Below are positions 1 to 10,294 of a DNA stretch of 64,000 bases, piece after piece. Numbering within the stretch: the first letter of the stretch is position 1; every line of letters starts with the position of its first letter. The notes beneath the pieces were generated by a model. That model was not told the DNA's origin. It did not search any database and saw nothing but the letters and a program-made list of their open reading frames with translations. Source of the stretch: Omphiscola glabra (lineage: Eukaryota > Mollusca > Gastropoda > Lymnaeidae); NCBI GenBank assembly GCA_964017045.1, contig OZ024806.1:20691922-20755921 (forward strand), written 5' to 3'. The position numbers and the translations under genes were made by a program.

Positions 1-507
1 GTTAATGCTTAGAATTTAGAACTTTTTTTGATCGACCCTCACACCGACTCTTACACCGACTCTTACACCAACTCTAACATCGACTTTTACTCCAATCGAT
101 ACAAAACTACACAACTCTATTATCGAGATAATAAAATGAAATAAAAACGTGTGTCGTAAGGGAGGCAAATGGTGTTTAAATTTATTTTCTATTGTGAAAT
201 CTTGCTTGTGTACGTTCCGGTGTTTTATTAATTACTAGCCAATATACCCGGCTTTTGTCGGGTTTGTTTTCATAAAAAGTATCACAAAGCGTTTTAAGCA
301 AACACTCAGTCAAAAAACTATTCGTTAAAGTAACTACTAGCTTAATAATGTTCTCCTATAAATGGCCAGATTTATAATAGTTCTTGTAAAAGTTGAATTT
401 AGTACCCATCCCGTTTCAATTTATATTCCTAGATTTATGAAGTAGATGTTGGAGCGTGAATGTTTGATATAGAAAGTTGTTGATCGTGAGCGTTTTTTTG
501 TGAGGGT
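1..507. other. AT-rich non-coding DNA with part of a dispersed repeat
   Basis: No convincing exon is visible. Positions about 190-232 resemble 57640-57695: both read ctattgtgaa, then cttg, ttgtgt, ttcc and tattaa at the same spacing, so this is a fragment of an interspersed element. A short perfect hairpin follows at 246-263 (acccg, loop, cgggt). Confidence 0.45.
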
Positions 508-594
508 GAGATGTGATTGGTCGGGAGATGTGATTGGTCGGGAGATGTGATTGGTCGGGAGATGTGATTGGTCGGGAGATGTGATTGGTCGGGA
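508..594. repeat. 17-bp tandem repeat, 5 copies
   Basis: Five near-identical copies of gagatgtgattggtcgg stand head to tail. The open frame reading through them on the minus strand is a repeat artefact. Confidence 0.9.
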
Positions 595-639
595 TGGGTT
601 ATGTAAGGTCACATCGAGGGGTTGGTTCGTGAGTTTTTT

Positions 640-1160
640 TTTTTTTAGAGTATGCTGAGAAAATATGGAATGACAAAAATATCCAGCACCAAAATCAGGC
701 TGATGAGCTCATTAATCCTCTCCATTTTCTTATGTGTCTGTGAGTCTTGGACATTACAGCAGAACTTGAAAGGAAAATAGAGGCGATGTAGATGAGAAGT
801 TTCAGAGGCATTCTTGGCATCTGCTATAGAGACCATATCACCAATGAATAAGTGAAAGAAAGGATTCGTCAAGCAATCGGGCAGTACGATGACCTCTTGG
901 TGTCTGTAAAAAAAGCGCAAATTTGAGTGGTATGGCCACGTGACAATAAAACAAGGGCTCGCCAAAGAAATCATGCAGGGCACAACTAGAGGAGGGAGAA
1001 GAAAAGAAAGTCAGAGAAAAATATGTGAAGATAACATCAAAGAGTGGACGGGATTACAACTAGGCGATGCTGTGAGTAGTGCAGAAGACTGAGAGGAATG
1101 GAGAAGGATATTTGTCATGTCATCTGTGGCACTCCGACGGCCCAAGGACTAAGGAACATG
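640..1160 (+). mobile_element. LINE (non-LTR retrotransposon) 3' fragment
   Basis: Reading the + strand with frame changes gives the C-terminal end of a LINE reverse-transcriptase ORF: CESWTLQQNLKGK near 740-778, then FEWYGHVT, GLAKEIMQGTTRGGRR and EDNIKEWTGLQLGDAV between about 920 and 1075, ending with EEWRR. The stretch has internal stops and frame shifts, so it is dead. The pattern WYGHV, GGRR, W-D-I-WTGL is typical of the tail after the RT domain in a widespread animal LINE group; I do not assign the clade. It is followed by (atg)n-like simple sequence, as expected for a LINE 3' tail. Confidence 0.75.
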
Positions 1161-1235
1161 ATGATGATGATGGTGATGACGCTGAGTGACGCTGAGTGAC
1201 GCTGAGTGACGCTGAGTGATGCTGAGTGATCGTTT
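1161..1235. repeat. (ATG)n tail and 10-bp tandem repeat
   Basis: gatgatgatgatgg is followed by about five copies of gctgagtgac/t directly behind the LINE 3' end. The position suggests that the simple-repeat tail of the LINE seeded the 10-bp array. Confidence 0.8.
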
Positions 1236-1291
1236 TTGAGTGATTTAGAAGAAAGTGGTTAAACGTTAGAGATGTAACTAGTCCGAGGACA

Positions 1292-1675
1292 AGGGGTAGT
1301 GTGTTAGTTATGTTGAGGTGAGTGTTCCTAAGTGTTTTGTTCCTCATGGGGTAGTGTGTTACTTTATGTTGAGGTCAGTGTTCCTAAGTGTTTTGTTCCT
1401 CAGGGGGTAATGTGTTACGTTATGTTGAGGTCAGTGTTCCTAAGTGTTTTGTTCCTCAAGGGGTAGTGTGTTAGTTATGTTGAGGTGAGTGTTCCTAAGT
1501 GTTTTGTTCCTCAGGGGGTAGTGTGTTACTTTATGTTGAGGTCAGTGTTCCTAAGTGTTTTGTTCCTCAGGGGGTAATGTGTTACGTTATGTTGAGGTGA
1601 GTGTTCCTAAGTGTTTTGTTCCTCAGGGGGTAGTGTGTTACTTTATGTTGAGGTGAGTGTTCCTAAGTGTTTTGT
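1292..1675. repeat. ~56-bp tandem repeat, about 7 copies
   Basis: Each unit carries ggggtagtgtgtta, a t-rich middle, tgttgaggt, and gtgttcctaagtgttttgtt. Copies alternate between tgaggtgag and tgaggtcag variants, suggesting duplication in blocks. Confidence 0.9.
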
Positions 1676-2803
1676 AAGAGGATGGTCGTGAACTCAGATC
1701 AGAGTGTCAGCCATCGTGTCTGCTGTGAGCAACGAGTATTTTATTGTGTGCAACTTGTTGTTTTGAACACAGTGTTTTATTAAATGAGAACTTGTGACGT
1801 AATAACTCTGTTATTTCTCTCGGCATTATTTCTTATTTTATTGTGTTTTTTCCCAAAATAGTTTAGTTGAAATGTATGGCTAAACGTATAAATGTGTCTC
1901 CGGCATAGAACAGTATTTTCCGAAATTTGTGTAAGACATGTTTATTGATTTTAAAAGAAAGAATAAAAGCATTTTTTACATCTGTGATATCGTCTATCAA
2001 AGATGTGACAAATTTGGTTGCGATCTATTTTGAATTTTAAATTTAACAATTTAGGGCAGCCAACTTGGACATGTCCGGGACTAATATAACACCTGTTTGG
2101 GTCCCTGAAATCAGAAGCGGCACCGATCATTCGACATACATCCCCATGAACTCCGAAGATACACCTAGAACGCCAGCCACAGATAAGATTGTTTAAATAC
2201 AAGCCACACATGCCATACAAGCCATGCAAGCCATACAAGACATACAAGCGATATCAGCCATACACGTAGTCATTTGTATTTTTATTTTACGATTAAATTA
2301 TTCTATAGAGCATCCATTAAAAAACCGCTTGGAATCAAAATATCCTATTATCTTTATTTAAACGTTCAATGTTCACCCACAAACTCATCTTAGCATCGTT
2401 CGACAGAAGCTGTGCCCTTGAGGTCGCTGCTCTATTGATTTCAGCATCGAAGCGCCATCACATCAAACGGCTCGTCGTCCGGTCGTGCAGCCAACATCAG
2501 GAAATTGTAAATCCATTTTCGGGCGACGTATAACTTGTCCTGGGGAAAAAAAAGCAATGATTTGACAAACCTTAAAAATGATTAAAATTGATTAACGAAC
2601 ATGTCAGCTCATGGTTCATGCCTGGCCGGGCCAGTGGCGTAACGAAACGAGGACAAAGGTGAAAGGCCCAACTGAAAGATTCAACAACCACTTTGTGCTT
2701 ATGCTCGACATTTTTTTTCCACATCAAACGAACCCTTTCTTCCTTACATTCAACCTCCTATTTTAATTAAATACAGAATTTTGTTAAAACTTCGACACCT
2801 ACT
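1676..2803. other. Non-coding DNA, no gene seen
   Basis: AT-rich sequence without convincing exons. A short catac/aagcc repeat lies at 2200-2260. A lone hAT-like terminus (ccagtggcgtaacg) at about 2633 may be one end of a damaged MITE. The small open frame at 1951-2247 (minus strand) shows no recognisable domain. Confidence 0.4.
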
Positions 2804-2960
2804 CAGTGGCGTAGCGACGGGTTTGTCGTCCCCCACCTCTTTTTATAACGAAAACAAAAACTGCAATCGGTCGAAATGCACATAAATGTATTTAAAAAAA
2901 AAAAACGTGCCACTCGAGGCAGAGCGCCCCCTTCGCCCCTGGCCCCTTCATACGCCACTG
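2804..2960. mobile_element. hAT-type MITE with cagtggcgta termini
   Basis: The left end reads cagtggcgtagcgacgg and the right end reads tcatacgccactg, which is its inverse (terminal inverted repeat cagtggcgta). The flanks cacctact (2796-2803) and tttctact (2961-2968) agree at 5 of 8 bases, consistent with an aged 8-bp hAT target-site duplication. At 157 bp and without coding capacity it is non-autonomous. Confidence 0.7.
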
Positions 2961-2993
2961 TTTCTACTCCAACTATGGCACTTCCTTTTTTAT

Positions 2994-3505
2994 CAAACTT
3001 AAATGTGCTAACAAACCTGAATTTGCTAACAAACCTGAATGTGATAACAAACTTAAATGTGCTAAGAAACAACCTGAATGTGCTAACAAACAACCTGAAT
3101 GTGCTAACAAACAACCTGAATGTGCTTACAAACAACCTGAATGTGCTAACAAACAAACTGAATGTGCTAACAAACAACCTGAATGTGCTAACAAACAACC
3201 TGAATGTGCTAACAAACAACCTGAATGTGCTAACAAACAAACTGAATGTGCTAACAAACAAACTGAAAGTGCTAACAAACAAACTGAATGTGCTAACAAA
3301 CAAACTGAATGTGCTAACAAACAAACTGAATGTGCTAACAAACAAACTGAATGTGCTAACAAACAACCTGAATGTGCTAACAAACAAACTGAATGTGCTA
3401 ACAAACAACCTGAATGTGCTAACTAAGAACCTGAATGTGCCAACAAACAACCTGAATGTGCTAACAAACTTGAATGTGCTAGCAAACCTGAATTAGCCAA
3501 ACGAT
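2994..3505. repeat. 21-bp tandem repeat, about 23 copies
   Basis: Units follow tgtgctaacaaacaacctga plus one base, with a/c variants. The unit length is divisible by three and lacks stops in several frames, so three overlapping spurious open frames result (2803-3450 and 3126-3404 minus, 2876-3496 plus). I treat none as a gene. Confidence 0.92.
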
Positions 3506-3884
3506 CATTCTACATTTTATTCTGTTACTTGCTCAGGTCGCAGTGACCCGAATCAGACTTTGACAAGTGTCTCATGGTCTAGAAAAGATCATGTTTCATT
3601 CCGATTAGTGCTTCTCACGCTGCAAACCGTGCTGATGACGCGAATGTTGGACTCGTGCACTGCTCACGATAACGTGAAACATTTAGGCTCTCTATTCGCC
3701 AAGCTTTTGCCTAATATCGATTTTTCGAGTGCACATCTCGCCCCAGATGGCAGAGTTGTGGTCCCTTGGTTTGAGCATGGCATCTTTCAAAGCCTAATTT
3801 TTTTTTTGGGGGGGGGGGGGAGGGGGGGGGGAGGGGGGGATAGAGCTCGTTGTTATCTCCGTGCCTGTCTATATATGGTGTCTA

Positions 3885-4030
3885 TCTAATATGGTTACTG
3901 TCTGTCTGAAACGGCTACTGTTTGTCTGACATGGTTACTGTCTGTCTGAAACGGCTACTGTTTGTCTGACATGGTTACTGTCTGTATGTCTGAAACGGCT
4001 ACTGTTTGTCTGACATGGTTACTGTCTGCC
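3885..4030. repeat. ~43-bp tandem repeat, 3-4 copies
   Basis: Repeats of ctgtctgtctgaaacggcta followed by ctgtttgtctgacatggtta. Preceded by a poly-G tract with a few A's at 3808-3840. Confidence 0.88.
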
Positions 4031-4319
4031 TTTGGTTGTCACTCACGAGTCGCTTATTACTACGTGGGGACGGTGTCCAGATCTCCGAGGCTCAAGTAGC
4101 CAACAATAGGTCTTCGAACCTGATCAAAGCTAGCACCGGTAGTGCCATGCAAAAATACGTTTTCAAAATGGAATAAAAGAAAAATTAATAAATATATATA
4201 TATAAAACGAAAACAAAGAAAATAGAATTATAGAACCCCTAAAAGTTAAGTTTTTTTGTTGGTATAAATCCTTTATAAAATGTAATATCGATCAATGGGG
4301 ATGTGGGACTGAACATTTG

Positions 4320-4795
4320 ACAAGTCATGCACAATGGTAGCGCCCTTTATAAGGTTCCCAATTAGTTCTCCCCCGTGAAGGCTTGCAACCGCTATTTTTT
4401 TCCACGCCCCTGAACTATATTTATATTCTAACGCCCCGCCCGCTTTTACACCGCAGAGTTATTGCACCAAGTATTTCAGAAATACATAAGAAACTACTAC
4501 GCATCAAACGCACTTGAGGTATTTTTTTTTTTTTAATTTAAATTTAAATCTCATTTAGCGCAATTTTTTTGATCGTCTCCTTGAAAAACAGGACAAACCC
4601 AGTTTTGGGGGTTAAGGGGGGGGAGGGGGTGGGTGGGGGGGGGCTGAAAAATTTTAAATATTGTGTTATCATTGGCAACGAGTTTCTGTGCTAAGTTTCA
4701 GCTCGATTGTTTGACGGCAAGTGGGCCAGTTAGCAGTCCGAAGATTTTTACCTGCTGCCACCCACGAACAAAAGGGAAGTTAATAATATAAAGTT
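4320..4795. mobile_element. Dispersed repeat, family also at 43.5 and 49.9 kb
   Basis: Two parts of this stretch recur. Positions 4685-4735 (aagtttcagctcgat, then gcaagtgggcc-gttag) recur at 43615-43660. Positions 4450-4525 (taccgcagag to cgcatcaaacgcacttgagg) recur inverted at 49885-49975. It contains long A/T and G runs but no coding capacity. Its class is unknown to me; a SINE or MITE is possible. Confidence 0.6.
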
Positions 4796-4996
4796 TAAAA
4801 AAAAAAAAAATGTGACATTGTTATGTGTGGAAAGGGAATGTTTGTTACTGGATGGAAAAATTTCTCCACCTCACACACCCCTCCCCTCAGTTTCTTAATT
4901 GCTATATCTCTGGTTGCTTTTATGCATTTCATTTATAATGGGAGGTCCGTGTAAAAAATTACGATTATGTAAAATAAATAAGAACAGTGATACTTA

Positions 4997-6085
4997 AGTA
5001 AAACTAGGAGTGTACTTTTGTAAAACTAGGAGTGTACTTTTGTAAAACTAGGAATGTACTTTTGTAAAACTAGGAATGTACTTTTGTAAAACTAGGAGTG
5101 TACTTTTGTAAAACTAGGAATGTACTTTTGTAAAACTAGGAATGTACTTTTGTAAAACTAGGAGTGTACTTTTGTAAAACTAGGAATGTACTTTTGTAAA
5201 ACTAGGAATGCACTTTTGTAAAACTAGGAATGCACTTTTGTAAAACTAGGAATGTACTTTTGTAAAACTAGGAATGTACTTTTGTAAAACTAGGAATGTA
5301 CTTTTGTAAAACTAGGAATGCACTTTTGTAAAACTAGGAATGCACTTTTGTAAAACTAGGAATGCACTTTTGTAAAACTAGGAATGCACTTTTGTAAAAC
5401 TAGGAATGCACTTTTGTAAAACTAGGAATGCACTTTTGTAAAACTAGGAATGTACTTTTGTAAAACTAGGAATGTACTTTTGTAAACTAGGAATGCACTT
5501 TTGTAAAACTAGGAATGTACTTTTGTAGAACTATAAGGAATGTACTTTTGTAAAACTAGGAATGTACCTTGTAAAACTAGGAATGTACTTTTGTAAAACT
5601 AGGAATGTACTTTTGTAAAACTAGGAATGCACTTTTGTAAAACTAGGAATGTACTTTTGTAGAACTATAAGGAATGTACTTTTGTAAAACTAGGAATGTA
5701 CTTTAGTAAAACTAGGAATGCACTTTTGTAAAACTAGGAACGTACTTTTGTAAAACTAGGAATGTACTTTTGTAAAACTAGGAATGTACTTTTGTAAAAC
5801 TAGGAATGTACTTTTGTAAAACTAGGAATGTACTTTTGTAAAACTAGGAACGCACTTTTGTAAAACTAGGAACGTACTTTTGTAAAACTAGGAACACACT
5901 TTTGTAAAACTAGGAATGTACTTTTGTAAAACTAGGAATGTACTTTTGTAAAACTAGGAATGTACTTTTGTAAAACGTGGAATGTACTTTTGTAGAACTA
6001 TAAGGAATGTACTTTTGTAAAACTAGGAATGTACTTTTGTAGAACTATAAGGAATGTACTTTTGTAAAACTAGGAATGTACTTTT
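4997..6085. repeat. 22-bp tandem repeat, about 49 copies, beside a splice acceptor
   Basis: Units follow aatgtacttttgtaaaacta plus gg, with frequent aatgcac variants and an occasional 25-bp variant (tagaactataagg). The last unit ends about 60 bp before the 3' splice site at 6141, so the array sits in the intron upstream of the cysteine-rich gene's exon and includes the place where a branch point would be expected. Confidence 0.93.
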
Positions 6086-6141
6086 TTTTGGCTTCAGTGA
6101 AAATATGTAATGCTGAATCTTTTGCTTTCGTGTCTCGCCAG

Positions 6142-6359
6142 CCCACTGGACAGTCCAGTACAGATTCTGTATGCCCGTGTTTCACGAGAAGAACATCTGC
6201 CGTCCCGGGGAGATGGCCGCCGTCGTGGAGACGGACATCAAGAAGTGGGAGCCTTTCGTCAGCAACCCCAGGTGTGTGTGCGGTCACGATGTCACCTTTA
6301 AAATTATGGGATGGAAGCGAGAAGGGAATTCTTGGAAGTACTTCTACCAGTGTGACAAG
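6142..6359 (+). CDS. Cysteine-rich gene, exon A
   Basis: The acceptor tctcgccag ends at 6141 and the donor gtgagt starts at 6360. Length is 218 nt (2 nt plus 72 codons). The frame runs HWTVQYRFCMP to NSWKYFYQCDK. The upstream partner exon must end in phase 1. Confidence 0.78.
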
Positions 6360-7115
6360 GTGAGTCCTGATTTACTCCGATGGCTGTCAATGGGGGTTGC
6401 TACCAAGAGGGGATGCAGGTGGGATCTCCCAGGGGGGGGAGGGGGGCAACGCTGAAAAGCCCATTGGAGGCTTGCTGGGGATTACCATTCTTGATCTTAA
6501 TAAAAATGGATTATGCACTTCGTCATGGCAGTAACGAGCCCGACATGGCAGTAATAAGGCCACCATGGAAGTAATGAGGCTACCAAGGCGGTAATAAGGT
6601 CATCCAATCAAAAGACTTTCTTTGCCAGCGGTTCTCACGTTCCCTAATTCGTTGATGTTGTCTTGACTTTCAGGAGGAGTGTCCGATGCCCTCCCAATCG
6701 TTGACTGGACACAGCGCATGTGCTACCATCTACGTGGACACGAGCAAACCAACAGACAAAGTATTAGAGGTAAGTCTTCCACTAACCTCTCTTTTTTGCC
6801 TGTACCAGCAACAAGTCCGGTTAAAGCCCACCATGGTGAAATAATTTAAAGGACGCTTTGAAAAGCAAAATAAAAATACAACAATAGTCAGCACTCCATC
6901 TATTTTGAGCCGCTGGTGTGGTGATATTTTTTGAAAAAAAATTACCATCTTTCCTTTTTCAGGTGAAGTTTTTGTGCAACTGTCCAGAAGGCTACTTGTG
7001 TCCGGCCAAATTCGATGAGAAGGCTGATAATGATAAACTCAACCAAGATGAGATGGGATATTACGTCACCAAGTTTTGCGAGACTGTGTTAAAGAAAAAA
7101 GGGGGCTCAAATTAA
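6142..7115 (+). CDS. Cysteine-rich protein, last three exons (5' part missing)
   Basis: Three exons (6142-6359, 6674-6769, 6963-7115) are bounded by canonical ag/gt sites. The first opens after two bases of a split codon; the other junctions are phase 0. Together they give about 154 residues ending at the taa at 7113-7115. About 11 cysteines are spread along it: CMPVFHEKNIC; CVCGHD followed by YQC; EECP...SAC; FLCNCPEGYLC; and TKFC near the end. This is the pattern of a disulfide-rich, probably secreted protein, but no signal peptide is visible because the 5' exons lie to the left, beyond or within the repeat region. The penultimate CNCP...YLCP motif with a short charged tail resembles small secreted cysteine-rich families of molluscs and arthropods. 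I do not recognise a named family and assign no function. The first in-frame ATG (6171) is inside the exon and unlikely to be the real start. Confidence 0.75.
6674..6769 (+). CDS. Cysteine-rich gene, exon B
   Basis: The acceptor gactttcag ends at 6673 and the donor gtaagt starts at 6770. Exactly 32 codons: EECPMPSQSL to TDKVLE. Phase 0 at both ends, matching its neighbours. Confidence 0.8.
6963..7115 (+). CDS. Cysteine-rich gene, terminal exon C
   Basis: The acceptor ctttttcag ends at 6962. The exon encodes VKFLCNCPEGYLCPAKF, an acidic DEKADNDKLNQDE stretch, then YYVTKFCETVLKKKGGSN and a taa stop. Confidence 0.8.
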   Translation: MKFLCNCPEGYLCPAKFDEKADNDKLNQDEMGYYVTKFCETVLKKKGGSN

Positions 7116-7116
7116 A

Positions 7117-7183
7117 ACTTTTAATATACTTTGTGTTTAATATACTTTGTGTTTAATATACTTTGTGTTTAATATACTTTGTG
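7117..7183. repeat. ~16-bp tandem repeat in 3' UTR, 4 copies
   Basis: Four copies of ttaatatactttgtgt lie directly after the stop codon of the cysteine-rich gene, so they probably form part of its 3' UTR. Confidence 0.85.
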
Positions 7184-7238
7184 CGTATGGCTGTTTGAAC
7201 TATTTTAATATTATAATCTAATTAACCTTCTGTACAGG

Positions 7239-7244
7239 AATAAA
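7239..7244 (+). promoter_or_regulatory. Candidate polyadenylation signal AATAAA
   Basis: A canonical aataaa, 124 bases after the stop codon at 7115, is the first one downstream of the cysteine-rich gene. Confidence 0.55.
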
Positions 7245-7487
7245 AAAAAATAATATTTACTTTGTGAGGATTGAACAAATTCACGTCTTTAGTAGAACAT
7301 TCAAATGCAAATCGTTCATTACCGAAAATCGGCTTTTTAATTATAAAGGGGAATATAAAGTTGATAAGTGTCTTAAATAACTTAATGTGGCCGTCAAGGT
7401 TTTGCCAGGACCTGAGACGCTGGAGGGTAAATTGCAATCTAATGATAAAAGTACTTTTCTGGGATTTGCTTCGAGTTAAATAATGAA

Positions 7488-7676
7488 TGACAGGACTCGA
7501 GTCAAAGGTATGGATGACTGAACTCCAGTCAAAGGTATTGCTGATGATTGAACTAGAGTCAAAGGTATGGACGACTGAACTCGAGTCAAAGGTACGGGTG
7601 ATTGAACTGGAGTTAAAGGTAAGGATGAATGAAATCGAATCAAATGTACGGATGATTGAAATCGAGTCAAAGAACT
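7488..7676. repeat. ~27-bp tandem repeat, about 7 copies
   Basis: Degenerate units of gactgaactcgagtcaaagg plus tatg-rich spacer. The open frames on both strands are artefacts of the period, which is a multiple of three. Confidence 0.88.
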
Positions 7677-7679
7677 GAC

Positions 7680-8620
7680 AAGCGTGATAATCAAGTGATA
7701 AACGCTAACTTGCGGAGAACAAGTTGATCACTTTTGTCAAGAATTCTTCCATGGTATCCAGTTCAAATATTTCGTTCTTCACATGGAGTTGCTGACCGTT
7801 GACCTCAACCTTAAACCTTTCTACATTGTAAAAATTCCTGTCATTGAAAAACAAAAACAACAAGAAGAAAACTATCTTACCTATCGTTAACATATCAAAT
7901 ATTCTAGATGAGACATTCGTTGTTTCTTTCAACATTCTAGAGACGCGCAAAAAACAACAAAAAAAAAATTGGGTAAAAGGGGGGGGGCGGGGGCGTGGGA
8001 GGTTTCAGGGATGCTGTCGCAGTCTTACAAATCTAGATCCTTTAGTTTAATGTCCATCTTATGTTCTTCAATATTGACAGACTGGGACGCTGGCAGAAAA
8101 TCCTGGCCAACAACATTTCTAACGTTGTCCACACATTGCACACATTTTTTGAGATATACTGTTATTATATAGTTTGCAGTTAGAATACTGATGTTTCGTT
8201 ATATATTTTGTCGCAATAAATAGTCTTGTGTACATGATTGTAATTTGCCTACAAGTGATTGTTGGGTGTGAGTGATTATCACTTTAAACACATGTAATTG
8301 TTTGGTGAGCATGTTCACATTTATCTACTATTTATAGTTTTTGTATGTGGTGAAAGACCACATTAACTTACTTATGATTGTTTGGTGTTGGTAACTGTTC
8401 ACTTGATTTAATGGTGACTGTTTGGTGTGAGTAATTGTTCACTTGAATTCTAGTGTTTGTTTGAATTTTCTTATTTACTTACTAGTGATAGTTTTGTGCA
8501 CTTTTTTTTGCTGCTCACATGACTACGTTGTGAGTTGTGTCCTAGCCAAAAGTTCATATATTTTAATTACAGAGAAGTTTGCTGAATCTTTCTGTGACTA
8601 TAGATTATAGAAATCGACTG
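7680..8620. other. Non-coding DNA, no gene seen
   Basis: AT-rich sequence with A and G homopolymer tracts near 7950-7990. Loosely repeated tgattgtttggtg motifs at 8250-8480 look like a decayed minisatellite. No exon is supported. Confidence 0.45.
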
Positions 8621-8624
8621 CTGA

Positions 8625-8850
8625 ACAATCGCTAAAGTAATTGACTGTTGAAATATCACTAGAGTAATATTTACAAATGAAAAATCACTAAAGTAATATT
8701 GACTGTTGAAAAATCAATAAAGTAATGGACTGTTGAAAAATCACTAAAGTAAAATTGACTGTTGAAAAATCACTAGAGTAATATTGACATATGAAAAATC
8801 AATAAAGTAATATTGACTGTTGAAAAATCAATAATGTAATTTACTGATGA
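8625..8850. repeat. ~29-bp tandem repeat, about 8 copies
   Basis: Degenerate units built on gactgttgaaaaatcactaa followed by agtaatatt. Confidence 0.88.
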
Positions 8851-8909
8851 ACAATTGTGATCTGCATTAAAACTCATTTATTATTATTTAACTTGATAAA
8901 AAAAACATT

Positions 8910-9240
8910 TCTGTATGGACCACACGAATCTCAAATTGTGGCTGTATGGACCACATGAATCTCAAATTGTGGCTGTATGGACCACATGAGTCTCAAATTG
9001 TGGCTGTATGAATCACATGAGTCTCAAATTGTGGCTATATGGACCACATGAGTCTCAATTTGTGACTGTATGAATCACATGAGTCTCAAATTGTGGCTAT
9101 ATGGACCACATGAGTCTCAATTTGTGACTGTATGAATCACATGAGTCTCAAATTGTGGCTATATGGACCACATGAGTCTCAATTTGTGACTGTATGAATC
9201 ACATGAGTCTCAATGTGTGACTGTATAGACTACATGCGTC
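8910..9240. repeat. ~31-bp tandem repeat, about 10 copies
   Basis: Units of gtatggaccacatgagtctc followed by aaattgtggct. The two sub-variants (ggaccacatgag and gaatcacatgag) alternate, so recent duplications copied pairs of about 62 bp. Confidence 0.9.
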
Positions 9241-9562
9241 TTAATTGTTTTGTATCGTATTATTTTGAGTAACTTTATTTGTAGCTCACATTGAAATATT
9301 TATAGATAGCAAAGCAAGCTTTTATGACTTGAATTTTTATGTTCGTAGTGTTTTCTCTGCCTAGAAGTGCTCCACCGAAGAGTGAATTACCTAAATAAAA
9401 ATGTAATGTTTCCCAATGTGTTGCAGCCTTCTTCGATTTTAACAATTTTATTCCTACGCCTTTTCGGGATAAAAATAAACGAATAAAAACCAAACCTTGA
9501 TTCCAGGACACTGTTAGGATACTTATCAAAGTACAAACTGAGTCTGTTAAATGGAACGAAGT

Positions 9563-9990
9563 GGCTATTCGTACCCGGGTACCAGATGTGAGAGGTGGGG
9601 ATAAAAAAACTATTTAAAATATCATTGTTAGGTTTGTTAGACAAAATAAGGTATCAAATGAAAGATAATTGAATGGACTATATGTTTGTAAACTTAATTC
9701 TTCAGTTTAACTAAAATAAACTACCACAAATGACATCCGAATAGCATTAGTCAAAATGGACCCGGACACGCAGCGCCGCCATTCGCACTGTGTCCCATTA
9801 GACTCAATGCTGTTCTGATGTCATGTGTGGTAGTTTATTTTAGTTAAACTGAAGAAGTAAGTTTACAAACCTATAGTCCATTCAATTATCTTTCATTTGA
9901 TACCTAATTTTGTTTTACAAACCCAACAATAATATTTTAAATAGTTTTTTTTAAATACCAACCTCTCACTTCTGGTACCCGGGTGCGAAC
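9563..9990. mobile_element. Foldback/MITE element, arms ~210 bp
   Basis: The sequence is a near-complete inverted repeat around a centre near 9773. The left arm (gtacccgggtaccaga... gtatcaaatgaaagataatt... cagtttaactaaaataaac) returns inverted in the right arm (gtttattttagttaaactg... attatctttcatttgatac... ctggtacccgggtgcga). Even the middle is palindromic (ggacac...gtgtcc). There is no coding capacity, so it is a foldback-type or long-TIR MITE. The right end runs into a tandem array made of its own terminus. Confidence 0.82.
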
Positions 9991-10294
9991 AGTCGCATCC
10001 CAACCTCTCACTTCTGGTACCCGGATACGAACAGTCGCATCCCAACCTCTCACTCCTGGTACCCGGGTGCGAACAGTCGCATCCCAACCTCTCACTCCTG
10101 GTACCCGGATACGAACAGTCGCATCCCAACCTCTCACTCCTGGTACCCGGGTACGAACAGTCGCATCCCAACCTCTCACTCCTGGTACCCGGGTGCGAAC
10201 AGTCGCATCCCAACCTCTCACTCCTGGTACCCGGATACGAACAGTCGCATCCCAACCTCTCACTTCTGGTACCCGGGTGCGAATAGTCGCAGCC
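9950..10294. repeat. 42-bp tandem repeat made of a foldback-element terminus, 8 copies
   Basis: Units of aacctctcactcctggtacc followed by cgggtgcgaacagtcgcatcc. The same sequence occurs once, inverted, at the left end of the foldback element (9570-9600), so the unit is the transposon's terminal repeat. Gtgcgaac and atacgaac variants recur along the array. Unit length 42 gives spurious open frames in three readings. Confidence 0.9.

Noticed and set aside
2803..3496. Three long overlapping frames with LFVSTF-, NNLNVLT- and LLAHSVC-type repeats
   Set aside because: All derive from the same 21-bp repeat on both strands.
4085..4130. tRNA-like string ggtcttcgaacctgatc
   Set aside because: Only a T-arm/B-box-like segment is present; no acceptor stem, D arm or anticodon arm can be folded around it.
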